Positions 9,455 through 18,006 of a stretch of 64,000 nt of DNA are shown one piece after another. The DNA lies in contig CAZKFM010000001.1 of the NCBI GenBank assembly GCA_964552195.1, positions 124,001 through 188,000 on the forward strand, in the 5' to 3' direction. The notes below the pieces were generated by a model. That model did no database searches and was not told the origin of the DNA. It was given only the letters and a program-made list of their open reading frames with translations. The DNA comes from CAZKAP01 sp964552195. GTDB lineage: Bacteria > Bacteroidota > Bacteroidia > Flavobacteriales > Flavobacteriaceae. Positions within the stretch are counted from its first letter, which is position 1. Every line of letters begins with the position of its first letter. The position numbers were made by a program, and so were the translations under genes.

Positions 9455-9656
9455 AGCGAAAGCCGTTTGATAGTCGCCCATAAACCGGGAATTGACAAAT
9501 AATGAACCGTAACCCGGCTAAAGAAATCGGCCTGGAGGAGTCAAGTTTCAGAGCCTGTGCATAAATGGTTTTGACTGGCGATTCATGGCGGTTGAATTAT
9601 CCGGTCAAACGGCATACTATGTAAAGACTTTCTTACGTTAATCTAGAAATCCGCGT

Positions 9657-11456
9657 ATGGAGAATCTGGAAGACCTCCTGACCCTTAGTACCTTTCCGGT
9701 ACCTGTTCTTAAGATTGATTCCACCCTCAAAGTGGTCGACTATTCCGCGTCCGCTTTTGAATTCCTGTGCCTGCCTGATCAGAAGGCAGCGATAACGGGC
9801 TTCGAGAAACTCTTCCCCTCGGGTAAGAGATTTAACGAAAACGATTTCTCCAGACATGTTCGGAATCGTTCCGAATTGCAAAACTGCGAGATTTATCCCC
9901 ACCCTTTCAGAGAGGATCGTTGGGTTCAGGTACGCAGGTCTCCACTGGTGGATGGTTTTCTGGTGTTCATGGAGGACATTACCCGGGAGATTCAGCTCTA
10001 TGAGATGTTCAGGAAATCTGAGGCCACGGCCCGAATCGGCACCTGGGAAGTCAACCTGGAGCAGAATTTCGTGTACTGGTCTTCGATCACCAAGGAAATT
10101 CACGAAGTTCCCATGGACTATGAACCCGGACTGGCCGAAGGAATCGACTTTTATAAGCCAGGCATATCCAGGGATCGCATACAGGAGGCGGTAAGTCGTG
10201 CGATTGAGCACGGTGAGCCCTTCGATGAATTGTTGACCATCACTACTGCTAAAGGCAAAGAGCGATGGATACGGGCCATAGGGCATCCGGAAATGAAGAA
10301 TGGGCGTTGCCTGGGTTTCTTTGGTTTGTTCCAGGACATGGATAATCAGGTCCGAGAAAAAAAGCGTTACCTAAACCTAAATAACCGGTATAAAATGGCA
10401 ACGGAAGGGGCCAAAATCGGTATATGGGATCTGGACCTAAAGACTCACGAGCTCATTTGGAACGACACCATGTTCGAGGTGTTTGATGTGGACAAGGAGG
10501 GGTTTAAAGGCGGTTTTGACGATTGGAAGAACACCCTGCACCCTGACGACCTGGACGAGGCGGTTGCCACAGTCTGGGACGCGGTGGAAAACCATACGCC
10601 GCTGGATTTCCGGTTTCGCATACTCACGAGAAAGGGTCAGGTCCGCTACATAGCAGCTAAGGGCCAGACGTTTTACGATGAGCGGGGCCAGCCCGATCGC
10701 ATGATCGGGGTTAATTACGACTTCACGCGCCAGAAAAAATCCGATGACCGACTCAGGCATTTGCTCAATATTACCGAGGAGCAGAATAAGAGCCTGGTCA
10801 ATTACGCTCATATCGTTTCCCATAATCTGCGATCCAACTCCAGTAATCTGACCATGCTGGCGGGTATGCTGGAGCATGCAGAAGACCCCGAGGAACAGCG
10901 TCGATTTCTGCAGATGATGAATACCTCCATTCAGCGTCTAAACGATACCATACTTCACCTGAACGAAGTGATCCAAATCCGTTCCAGTGATGAGGATCTG
11001 CAGGCAGTCAACCTCCTGGAAACCTTTCACCGTTGTGTCGGCGGACTGAATGCCCTGATCAGCGAAGCCAAGCCCGAACTGCAAATTTTCATTCCCCAGC
11101 AATTTGATGTAGGGGGCATACCGTCCTATGTGGAGAGTGTGTTTACCAATTTGATGACCAATGCCATTAAATACCGTCGGGAGCATGAACTCCTTAAAAT
11201 TTCGGTAAAGGCAGAGTCTGATGAAGACCGGGTCGTAGTGCGTTTCCGCGACAACGGAAAAGGGATTGACCTCAAGGCCCATGGCGATAAGATTTTCGGG
11301 ATGTACCAAACCTTCCACGGGAATCACGATGCCCGGGGTATCGGACTCTTCCTAACCCGGAATCATATGCAGAGCATGCAGGGTGGCATCGAGGTGGAAA
11401 GCCAGGTGGGACAGGGTACCGAATTCACTTTAACCTTTAAACGATGGGAGCTATGA
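9657..11456 (+). CDS. PAS-domain sensor histidine kinase
   Basis: 599 residues, no membrane segment, so a cytoplasmic sensor. Three PAS modules occupy about residues 1-115, 120-230 and 240-365; the second and third are PAS/PAC types (RIGTWEVNLEQNFVYWSS; KIGIWDLDLKTHELIWND). A dimerisation/phosphoacceptor helix follows with SHNLRSN and His389. The ATPase domain is complete: N box NLMTNAIKYR near residues 498-507, G1 DNGKGID near 532, G2 ARGIGLFLTR. The downstream response regulator overlaps its 3' end by up to 13 bp, so this is a paired system. The signal is unknown. A second kinase of the same type lies at 38986-40830 but with damaged ATP motifs. Confidence 0.88.
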   Translation: MENLEDLLTLSTFPVPVLKIDSTLKVVDYSASAFEFLCLPDQKAAITGFEKLFPSGKRFNENDFSRHVRNRSELQNCEIYPHPFREDRWVQVRRSPLVDGFLVFMEDITREIQLYEMFRKSEATARIGTWEVNLEQNFVYWSSITKEIHEVPMDYEPGLAEGIDFYKPGISRDRIQEAVSRAIEHGEPFDELLTITTAKGKERWIRAIGHPEMKNGRCLGFFGLFQDMDNQVREKKRYLNLNNRYKMATEGAKIGIWDLDLKTHELIWNDTMFEVFDVDKEGFKGGFDDWKNTLHPDDLDEAVATVWDAVENHTPLDFRFRILTRKGQVRYIAAKGQTFYDERGQPDRMIGVNYDFTRQKKSDDRLRHLLNITEEQNKSLVNYAHIVSHNLRSNSSNLTMLAGMLEHAEDPEEQRRFLQMMNTSIQRLNDTILHLNEVIQIRSSDEDLQAVNLLETFHRCVGGLNALISEAKPELQIFIPQQFDVGGIPSYVESVFTNLMTNAIKYRREHELLKISVKAESDEDRVVVRFRDNGKGIDLKAHGDKIFGMYQTFHGNHDARGIGLFLTRNHMQSMQGGIEVESQVGQGTEFTLTFKRWEL

Positions 11457-11884
11457 GCCTGAATCCTGAACTTAAGCATTTTGACAGAGTGGTGCTGGTG
11501 GACGATGACTTCGTTTTCCGAACCTGTTTTGAAATTCTCCTGCTTTCCGAGGGATTTGCTAAGGAAGTACTCCATTTCGAAAATGGTCGGCAGGCTATGG
11601 ATGTCCTCAAAGACTGGGACCCTAAGGACCCGGATTATCCCGGTGTGCTCTTCCTGGATATCAACATGCCTGTTATGGATGGATGGCAGTTTCTTGAGGA
11701 ATTCGACAGTATTCCCCGTGAAGAACGGCCGGAACTCCCCATATTTGTACTTAGTTCTTCCATCGATCCCAGGGATCTGAACCGCTCCAGGGAATTCGAG
11801 GATGTGGCGGGCTATATTGCCAAGCCCCTGACCCGGGAAAACCTGGTGTACATTTCTCAGCAGTTCGTACCGGAGGACGATTAG
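11444..11884 (+). CDS. Single-domain (CheY-like) response regulator
   Basis: Up to 146 residues, a receiver domain with no output domain. Acidic pocket VLVDDD at 18-22, phosphoacceptor Asp72 in LFLDINMPVMDGW, Ser/Thr switch region VLSSS, and Lys127 in IAKPLT. ATGs at 11444 and 11453 are both possible; either start lies inside the end of the kinase gene, which implies translational coupling. Without an output domain it probably acts by binding a protein or by passing phosphate on. The neighbouring transporter gene begins 13 bp after its stop and could be in the same transcript. Confidence 0.88.
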   Translation: MGAMSLNPELKHFDRVVLVDDDFVFRTCFEILLLSEGFAKEVLHFENGRQAMDVLKDWDPKDPDYPGVLFLDINMPVMDGWQFLEEFDSIPREERPELPIFVLSSSIDPRDLNRSREFEDVAGYIAKPLTRENLVYISQQFVPEDD

Positions 11885-11897
11885 GTTAGCCTTTTTT

Positions 11898-13694
11898 ATG
11901 CCCTTAAGTAATCTTGACGGGATTCTGATTATCCTAGTGATCGCCGGCGTGCTCATCGTGGGGATCGCTGTGGGGCGTCGCTCGGCCGAAAGTGCAGAGT
12001 CCTATTTCCTCTCCGGTCGCAACATGCCCTGGTGGCTGCTGGGTATATCCATGGTGGCCACGACCTTCTCGACCGATACCCCCAACCTGGTTACCGACCT
12101 GGTCCGAACCGAGGGAGTCGCGGGCAATTGGCTCTGGTGGGCCTTCCTGTTTACAGGCTTACTAACGGTTTTCGTTTATGCACGGCTGTGGAAGAAGACG
12201 GGTGTCTCTACCGATATGGAATTTTACGAGCTGCGATATGGGGGAAAGCCGGCCCGGTTCTTACGGATTTTTCGTTCCTTCTATCTGGGGGTTTTATTCA
12301 ACATCCTGGCGATGGCCGGAGTCATGCTTGCGGCCATTAAGATGGGGCAGATCATGCTCGACCTCCAGCCCTGGGTTACCGTATGCGTGGCGGGTGGAAT
12401 CACGGCTGTTTTCAGTGTATGGGGAGGCTTCAGGGGCGTGGTCTATACCGATCTCTTCCTGTTTGTCCTGGCCATGACGGGTTCTCTGGCTGCCTGTGTG
12501 TATATAGTCAACCTGCCGGATGTGGGTGGATTGAGTGCCCTCTGGGACAATCCCGTAGTGCGGGAAAAACGCTCCCTCTTTCCCGAATCGGACGACATGG
12601 AGAGCTGGATTAAGCTATTGATTATACCCCTGGCGGTGCAGTGGTGGAGCGCCTGGTATCCTGGGGCTGAACCCGGAGGGGGAGGGTATGTGGCTCAACG
12701 CATGCTGGCCGCCCGCGACAGCAATCACGCCATAGGGGCCACCTTTTTCTTCAATGTCATGCATTATGCCCTCAGGCCCTGGCCCTGGATTTTAGTGGCC
12801 CTTGCATCGCTTGCGGTTTACCCCGATCTGGCTAGTCTCAAGGAAGCCTTTCCGGCGATTACCGACGACAAGCTGGGACACGATATGGCCTATCCCGCCA
12901 TGCTGACCCGCCTGCCCAGTGGGCTGCTGGGGCTCGTTTTGGCTTCACTCACGGCCGCATTTATGTCTACCCTGTCCACCCATCTAAACTGGGGAGCATC
13001 CTATGTGGTGAATGATGTGTTTCTGCCGGTATTCGGTCCGGGTGTTTCGGAGCGCCGAAAGGTCTGGGTCGGTCGTTTGTCCACCTTTCTGTTAGTTGTT
13101 TGCGCCGGTTTGGTAGCGCTCACCCTGCAGACGGCAACCGAACTCTTCGAAATCATACTCATGTTCGGTGCAGGGACCGGCCTGCTCTTCCTGTTGCGCT
13201 GGTTCTGGAGGCGGATTAATGCCTGGAGCGAGATTACGGCCATGACGGTGTCCGGTGTACTTTCCCTGACCATCAAATACGGCGCACTGGGAAATCTGCT
13301 GTTTTCTGAAGAAAACGGGTTGCTTCCCTCCTGGTCCACCTTCCCATTTATCGTTCTGGTAACCACGGTGGCCTGGATAATAGTCACGCTTTTTACCCCG
13401 CCCGAGCGGGATTCTGTGTTGAAGCGATTCACGGAAGTTACCGAGCTGGATCTATCGGCTGCGGGTTCTTCCGGCGACAAATATCCCGGAATTCCCGGGC
13501 GTCGGCGTGCGATCGCTCTTACCCTCGTGTCCGGTCTGCTGTTTGTCTATGGCAGCTTGTTCGCAACCGGCCTGTGGATCTATGGCTCTTATGGCCGAGC
13601 TGTCATACTTACCTTAGTAAGTCTGGGGTCGGGATACCTCCTGAAGCGCTCATGGGATCGGCTGGATATGGATTTCTCCAGTGGGGAAGATTAG
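11898..13694 (+). CDS. Sodium:solute symporter (SSS family)
   Basis: 598 residues with about 13-14 membrane segments. The start has the family pattern: a first hydrophobic helix (ILIILVIAGVLIVGIAVG), then RRSAESAESYFLSGRNMPWW and SMVATTFSTDTPNLVTDLV, which includes the sodium-binding region. YPGAEPGGGGYVAQRMLAARDS in the middle and AAFMSTLSTHLNWGASYVVND are also typical. It couples sodium entry to uptake of a small solute that the sequence does not define. It follows the response regulator by 13 bp. Its stop codon overlaps the stop of ribE by 4 bp in convergent orientation. Confidence 0.88.
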   Translation: MPLSNLDGILIILVIAGVLIVGIAVGRRSAESAESYFLSGRNMPWWLLGISMVATTFSTDTPNLVTDLVRTEGVAGNWLWWAFLFTGLLTVFVYARLWKKTGVSTDMEFYELRYGGKPARFLRIFRSFYLGVLFNILAMAGVMLAAIKMGQIMLDLQPWVTVCVAGGITAVFSVWGGFRGVVYTDLFLFVLAMTGSLAACVYIVNLPDVGGLSALWDNPVVREKRSLFPESDDMESWIKLLIIPLAVQWWSAWYPGAEPGGGGYVAQRMLAARDSNHAIGATFFFNVMHYALRPWPWILVALASLAVYPDLASLKEAFPAITDDKLGHDMAYPAMLTRLPSGLLGLVLASLTAAFMSTLSTHLNWGASYVVNDVFLPVFGPGVSERRKVWVGRLSTFLLVVCAGLVALTLQTATELFEIILMFGAGTGLLFLLRWFWRRINAWSEITAMTVSGVLSLTIKYGALGNLLFSEENGLLPSWSTFPFIVLVTTVAWIIVTLFTPPERDSVLKRFTEVTELDLSAAGSSGDKYPGIPGRRRAIALTLVSGLLFVYGSLFATGLWIYGSYGRAVILTLVSLGSGYLLKRSWDRLDMDFSSGED

Positions 13695-14290
13695 CCCGTG
13701 GCTTGCTGCTCACCGAGGAGGCGAGCCACATATTTTCCGAGTATATCGAATTCCAAATTGACCCGGTCTCCTTTCCGATACGTCTTAAACCGGGTATGCT
13801 CCCAGGTATAAGGAATGATGGCGACCTCGAAACTGTTGTTACGGGAATTTACTACTGTCAGACTTACTCCGTCCACCGTGATCGAACCCTTTTCCACCGT
13901 AACCATCGAGGGCAGGGGATGGTATTCGAAGCGATAGCGCCAACTCCCTTCGGTTTCCTCCACCAGGGTGCAAACCGCGGTCTGGTCCACGTGCCCCTGA
14001 ACGATGTGGCCGTCCAGTCGGGCACCTAGTACCATCGAGCGCTCCAGGTTGATCAGGTCACCGGTTTTCAGCTCCCCCAGGTTGCTTTTCTGCAGGGTCT
14101 CTTCCACGGCAGTGACCGTGTAGGTCCGGTCTGTGAGCGAGACCACGGTGAGGCAGACGCCGTTGTGCGCTATGCTCTGGTCCACTTTGAGTTCGGGCAC
14201 CAAGCCGGAGGCAACCTCGATGTGCAGGTTACCCGATTCCCGGGTTAAGGTCTTGACTTCTCCTAAGGTTTCGATAATACCGGTAAACAT
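13691..14290 (-). CDS. ribE: Riboflavin synthase alpha subunit
   Basis: 199 residues, the normal length. The protein is two homologous lumazine-binding barrels, each opening with a similar pattern: MFTGIIETLGEV at the N-terminus and ARLDGHIVQGHVDQ in the second repeat. SIAHNGVCLTVV and GSITVDGVSLTVV are the matching substrate-binding strands. It converts two molecules of 6,7-dimethyl-8-ribityllumazine to riboflavin and a pyrimidinedione. It is divergent from pdxA across 91 bp. No FMN riboswitch is visible before it. The symbol ribE is used in many genomes; ribC is used in E. coli. Confidence 0.95.
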   Translation of the reverse strand: MFTGIIETLGEVKTLTRESGNLHIEVASGLVPELKVDQSIAHNGVCLTVVSLTDRTYTVTAVEETLQKSNLGELKTGDLINLERSMVLGARLDGHIVQGHVDQTAVCTLVEETEGSWRYRFEYHPLPSMVTVEKGSITVDGVSLTVVNSRNNSFEVAIIPYTWEHTRFKTYRKGDRVNLEFDILGKYVARLLGEQQATG

Positions 14291-14306
14291 GTCGGCTGAT
14301 ATTAAG

Positions 14307-14314
14307 TAGTTTTG
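14307..14314 (+). promoter_or_regulatory. Possible -7 element for pdxA
   Basis: TAGTTTTG matches the Bacteroidota -7 consensus TAnnTTTG and lies 67 bp before the pdxA start in the ribE-pdxA divergent gap. No TTG is found at the usual distance upstream, so the call is weak. Confidence 0.3.
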
Positions 14315-14381
14315 TACAAATGGAAACGGAGGGAAACCGTCCGATTTTCAATTATGCAAAAGTACTAATCGCGCGTGGATT

Positions 14382-15431
14382 ATGCCTGAGAGTAAGCTGC
14401 CCCGGATCGGAATATCAATTGGCGATGTGAACGGAGTGGGCCCGGAGGTGGTGTTAAAGACCTTCGAAGACCCCCGCATTTTCGAATTGTGTAACCCGAT
14501 AGTGTTCGCCTCCCAAAAACTACTGGCCTTCGTTAGAAAATCCCTGGAACTGGAAGTGGAGATCAGAGGCGTTAAATCCGGCCAGGCCTGGCAACCGAAT
14601 TGTCTGAATGCCCTGCCGCCGGATGGAGATGAACCGCCGGTTCATTTCGGAGAACTGCGCGATGAGGCGGGAGCCTATGCGGTTCGATCGCTGGAACAAG
14701 CCGTTAAATCGCTGAAGAATGGAGAGATAGATGCCCTGGTCACGGCGCCCATCAACAAGAGCAATATACAGTCGGAGGAATTCGCTTTTCCGGGACATAC
14801 GGATTACCTGGCCCGGGAGTTCGAAGGAGAGAGCCTGATGTTTATGGTGGGTAATAGCCTGAGAGTAGGGCTGATGACGGATCACCTGCCTGTACGGGAG
14901 GTCTCCGATGCCATAGACGCCGAATTGATCCGCCGTAAATTGGGGCTAATGGAACGCTCACTCCGAGAGGATTTCGCAGTGGTTCGCCCACGTATAGCCG
15001 TGTTGGGGATTAACCCGCACAGCGGAGATCACGGAACCATAGGCCAGGAGGACGAGACCATACTCAAGCCCGTCTTGCAGGAATTGAGGGAAAAGAAGAT
15101 GCTGGTGTACGGGCCTTATGGAGCCGATGGGTTCTTCGGGTCGGGAGCCTATAAGGAGTTCGATGGCATACTCGCCGCCTATCACGATCAGGGCCTGATA
15201 CCGTTTAAGACGGTGACCTTTGGAAAAGGAGTTAATTTCACGGCAGGCTTGAGTATAGTGCGGACCTCGCCAGATCACGGCACTGCTTTGGATATAGCAG
15301 GCAAGGGAGTGGCCGATGAGGGTTCGTTCCGTGAAGCGGTATATACGGCCATGAACGTTCTGCGGAACCGAAAACTGTATGCCGAAGTGAACGCAAACCC
15401 ACTGAAAAAGCAGCGTCCGGAGCGGAGGTAA
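14382..15431 (+). CDS. pdxA: 4-hydroxythreonine-4-phosphate dehydrogenase
   Basis: 349 residues. Opens with PRIGISIGDVNGVGPEVVLKTF, the PdxA signature. Metal-binding His and substrate residues are seen in DALVTAPINKSNIQ, FPGHTDYLAREF, LGINPHSGDHGTIG and AAYHDQGLIPFKTV. NFTAGLSIVRTSPDHGTALD near the end is the conserved C-terminal motif. The enzyme makes the unstable amino ketone used by PdxJ for pyridoxine 5'-phosphate in the deoxyxylulose-5-phosphate-dependent vitamin B6 pathway, in the cytoplasm. It is followed by a separate promoter and the DUF177-rpmF operon. Confidence 0.96.
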   Translation: MPESKLPRIGISIGDVNGVGPEVVLKTFEDPRIFELCNPIVFASQKLLAFVRKSLELEVEIRGVKSGQAWQPNCLNALPPDGDEPPVHFGELRDEAGAYAVRSLEQAVKSLKNGEIDALVTAPINKSNIQSEEFAFPGHTDYLAREFEGESLMFMVGNSLRVGLMTDHLPVREVSDAIDAELIRRKLGLMERSLREDFAVVRPRIAVLGINPHSGDHGTIGQEDETILKPVLQELREKKMLVYGPYGADGFFGSGAYKEFDGILAAYHDQGLIPFKTVTFGKGVNFTAGLSIVRTSPDHGTALDIAGKGVADEGSFREAVYTAMNVLRNRKLYAEVNANPLKKQRPERR

Positions 15432-15446
15432 ATATCGCTTAAGGGA

Positions 15447-15476
15447 TTGTCTGTTAATAAATAAATGGTATCTTTG
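15447..15476 (+). promoter_or_regulatory. Bacteroidota-type promoter for DUF177-rpmF
   Basis: TTG at 15447-15449 and TATCTTTG at 15469-15476 are separated by 19 bp, a full match to the -33/-7 consensus of Bacteroidota primary sigma factor. The predicted start of transcription, about 15482, is some 30 nt before the DUF177 start codon. Confidence 0.8.
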
Positions 15477-15513
15477 CACCCGCCTTAAACGGTAGTGCCC
15501 AAATCAGTTCAAT

Positions 15514-16065
15514 ATGAAGCCGAACGACTTCTCGATTGCCTTCAAGGGTTTGAAGGATGGTGAACACGAATGGAAGTACACTATAGGCAGGCGGTTCTTT
15601 GAGGACTTTGATTATCAGGAGTTCGGCGAAAGCCGAATCGAGGTGCAGGTGAAGATGCTTAAGAAACCCACCCTGCTGGAATTCGATTTCAGCGCGGAAG
15701 GCGAGGTTGAGCTCCCCTGCGACCTGACGAACGAACCCTACATGCAGCCCATAGACGGGGTGATGCATTTGGTGGTCAAGTTCGGGGATTCCTTTCTGGA
15801 AGAGGACGATGAGCTCTTGATTATCCCTCATTCGGAGTATGAGATCGACATCGCTCAATACATCTATGAGCTGGTGGTGTTGGCCGTGCCGTTTAAGCGG
15901 ATCCATCCGGGTATAGCCGATGGGACCTTGAAGTCAGACATACTGGACAAATTAGAGGAATTGTCACCGACTCCGGCTGAAGAAGAGGAGGCAGGAGGCA
16001 CCCAAGATAAAGATGCACCTACCGATCCAAGGTGGGACGATTTGAAAAAGTTATTAAACGGATAA
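15514..16065 (+). CDS. YceD/DUF177 family protein
   Basis: 183 residues, acidic. It has the DUF177 layout: an N-terminal beta domain (FSIAFKGLKDGEHEWKYTI), a central strand pair with LPCDLTNEPYMQPIDG, and a C-terminal helix with a KRIHPG motif before a charged tail (TPAEEEEAGGTQDKDA). The usual zinc-type Cys pair is not complete. DUF177 genes sit directly before rpmF in most bacteria and have been linked to 23S rRNA maturation or 50S assembly; the exact role is not visible here. It is 10 bp from rpmF and driven by the promoter just upstream. Confidence 0.88.
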   Translation: MKPNDFSIAFKGLKDGEHEWKYTIGRRFFEDFDYQEFGESRIEVQVKMLKKPTLLEFDFSAEGEVELPCDLTNEPYMQPIDGVMHLVVKFGDSFLEEDDELLIIPHSEYEIDIAQYIYELVVLAVPFKRIHPGIADGTLKSDILDKLEELSPTPAEEEEAGGTQDKDAPTDPRWDDLKKLLNG

Positions 16066-16075
16066 ATAGGAAATC

Positions 16076-16276
16076 ATGGCACATCCTAAACGGAAGATAT
16101 CGAAAACCCGCCGGGATAAGAGAAGAACACACTACAAGGCGGTGGCTCCTACGCTTGCCAAGGACCCGACCACTGGGGAGACTCATCTCTTCCATAGGGC
16201 ACATTGGTATGAGGGCAAGCTTTATTACAGGGGTAAAGTCCTGATCGATAAGACAGCGGGAGAAGAAGAAGAATAG
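16076..16276 (+). CDS. rpmF: 50S ribosomal protein L32
   Basis: 66 residues, very basic at the start (MAHPKRKISKTRRDKRR), the diagnostic L32 N-terminus, with HRAHWYEGKLYYRGKVL as the C-terminal strand region. This is the Cys-free form, lacking the zinc ribbon of some L32 proteins. It is a structural part of the large subunit near the peptide exit region. It shares a transcript with DUF177, which ends at the hairpin at 16298. Confidence 0.97.
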   Translation: MAHPKRKISKTRRDKRRTHYKAVAPTLAKDPTTGETHLFHRAHWYEGKLYYRGKVLIDKTAGEEEE

Positions 16277-16297
16277 TCTTTCCCGAAACGAACCCAT

Positions 16298-16324
16298 ACC
16301 CGCTCTATATGAGCGGGTTTTTTT
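16298..16324 (+). terminator. Intrinsic terminator after rpmF
   Basis: An 8-bp perfect stem (ACCCGCTC / GAGCGGGT) with loop TATAT is followed by seven T. It separates the ribosomal-protein message from fabH, although read-through may feed fabH because no clear separate promoter is seen. Confidence 0.9.
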
Positions 16325-16428
16325 GTGCCTGTATTTGGTCGAAAAAACGACGGTTCTGCTCAAAAATCACTACTTTTCGGAGCTTTTTGGCGAAAAAAAG
16401 TGTCTCTTTTGCCATAACTGAAAGCCAT

Positions 16429-17430
16429 ATGGAAAAGACAACAGCGGCGATCACCGCCGTAGGAGGATACCTGCCCGACTTTGTGATGACCAACCAGATG
16501 CTGGAGGAAATGGTGGACACCAATGACGAATGGATACAGACCCGTACCGGGATCAAAGAGCGAAGGGTACTAAAAGAAGAAGGGGCGGGGAGTTCCTATA
16601 TGGCTATCAGAGCGGCAAAAGAAGTCATGGAAAAAAGGGGAATTGACCCGGCCGAAATCGAATTGGTTCTGCTGGCCAGCACAACGCCCGACATGCCTGT
16701 CGCCATTACCGGCTCTTATGTGGCAACAGAGATCGGAGCGGTAAACGCCTTTAGTTTTGACCTGAATGCAGCCTGCAGCAGTTTCCTGTATGGCATGTCC
16801 ACCGCAGCTGCCTATATCGAATCCGGACGCTACAAAAATGTCCTGCTCGTCGGGGCGGACAAGATGTCTTCCATAATCGACTATACCGACCGCACGACTT
16901 GTATCATATTCGGTGACGGTGCCGGAGCCGTGCTGTTCGAGGCCAATAGTGAAGGCTTCGGATGGCAGGACGAAGTGCTTAAGTCCGACGGAATAGGGCG
17001 CAATTACATCTATACCCGCGCTGGAGGGTCCATACGACCCGCTTCGGAAGAGACGGTCAAAAACCGCATGCACTACGTGTTTCAGGATGGCAAATCCGTA
17101 TTCAAGTTTGCGGTGACCCGTATGGCGGATGCAGCCGCAGAGATTATGGAACGCAACCAGCTTCAGAACAAGGATGTGAACTGGCTGGTGCCCCATCAGG
17201 CCAATAAGCGTATCATTGATGCCACGGCAGACCGCATGGGACTAGAGCCCAAAAAGGTCATGATGAACATACACAGGTATGGAAACACCACCTCGGCTAC
17301 GCTTCCGCTGCTGCTGGTGGATTACGAGTCTCAGCTCCGTAAGGGAGATAAGCTGGTTTTCGCGGCCTTTGGAGGCGGATTCACCTGGGGTGCAGGTTAT
17401 CTGACCTGGGCCTATGACGGAAAGAACTAA
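16429..17430 (+). CDS. fabH: 3-oxoacyl-ACP synthase III
   Basis: 333 residues from the ATG at 16429. The open frame extends back into the rpmF terminator, but the family N-terminus (AAITAVGGYLPDFVMTN) begins here. The catalytic triad is intact: Cys116 in AACSSFLYG, His256 in VPHQANKRI, Asn286 in HRYGNTTSA. It condenses acetyl-CoA or a branched-chain acyl-CoA with malonyl-ACP to start fatty-acid synthesis. Flavobacteria mainly make iso-branched acids, so branched primers are expected. It is followed at 16 bp by accB, making a lipid-initiation operon with accBC. Confidence 0.96.
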   Translation: MEKTTAAITAVGGYLPDFVMTNQMLEEMVDTNDEWIQTRTGIKERRVLKEEGAGSSYMAIRAAKEVMEKRGIDPAEIELVLLASTTPDMPVAITGSYVATEIGAVNAFSFDLNAACSSFLYGMSTAAAYIESGRYKNVLLVGADKMSSIIDYTDRTTCIIFGDGAGAVLFEANSEGFGWQDEVLKSDGIGRNYIYTRAGGSIRPASEETVKNRMHYVFQDGKSVFKFAVTRMADAAAEIMERNQLQNKDVNWLVPHQANKRIIDATADRMGLEPKKVMMNIHRYGNTTSATLPLLLVDYESQLRKGDKLVFAAFGGGFTWGAGYLTWAYDGKN

Positions 17431-17446
17431 CACTAATTAACGATCC

Positions 17447-17953
17447 ATGGATATTAAGGAAATTCAGAGCCTGATTCGCTTCGTGGCTAAATCAGGTGCC
17501 AGCGAGGTAAAGCTGGAGATGGAGGACATCAAGATTACTATTCGTACAGGTAATACCTCCTTGGAAGGCAGTGCCTACGTGCAGCCTATTCCCGTGGCCA
17601 ATCCTTCTATGATGCCGGTCGCGCCGCCACCCGCCATGGAGGTTAATGCGCCGTCTACTGGGAACCAGGAAGCTTCCACGGGCAAGCAGGCAGAAGCTTC
17701 GGAAAACGATAAGTACATCACCATCAATTCTCCCATAATCGGAACCTTCTATCGCAAGCCCTCTCCGGATAAGCCCGCCTTCGTTGAGGTAGGGGATAAC
17801 GTATCCAAGGGCGATGTACTCTGTGTGATCGAGGCGATGAAGCTCTTTAACGACATCGAGTCGGAGGTCAGTGGTAAGATCGTCAAGATTCTGGTAGACG
17901 ATGCCTCACCCGTCGAATTCGACCAGCCCCTGTTCCTGGTAGACCCTTCTTAG
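17447..17953 (+). CDS. accB: Biotin carboxyl carrier protein of acetyl-CoA carboxylase
   Basis: 168 residues. The first 45 residues form the usual N-terminal helix and strand (MDIKEIQSLIRFVAKSGASE). A Pro/Ala-rich linker follows at about 46-85, then the biotinyl domain. The biotin acceptor is Lys132 in IEAMKLFNDIE. It carries carboxybiotin between AccC and the carboxyltransferase. It lies between fabH and accC (16 bp and 53 bp gaps). Confidence 0.96.
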   Translation: MDIKEIQSLIRFVAKSGASEVKLEMEDIKITIRTGNTSLEGSAYVQPIPVANPSMMPVAPPPAMEVNAPSTGNQEASTGKQAEASENDKYITINSPIIGTFYRKPSPDKPAFVEVGDNVSKGDVLCVIEAMKLFNDIESEVSGKIVKILVDDASPVEFDQPLFLVDPS

Positions 17954-18006
17954 ATCATTGCTATCGACCGGTATGGCAAGTTCAATCATTTAGCCTGTAA
18001 ATACGT

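Noticed and set aside
9455..9656. Regulatory RNA or small gene between the lactonase and histidine-kinase genes
   Set aside because: No hairpin with a T run, consensus promoter or convincing small frame was found in this 200-bp gap.
14291..14381. FMN riboswitch before ribE
   Set aside because: The gap is 91 bp and does not show the conserved multi-helix FMN aptamer; only a weak promoter box for pdxA is seen.
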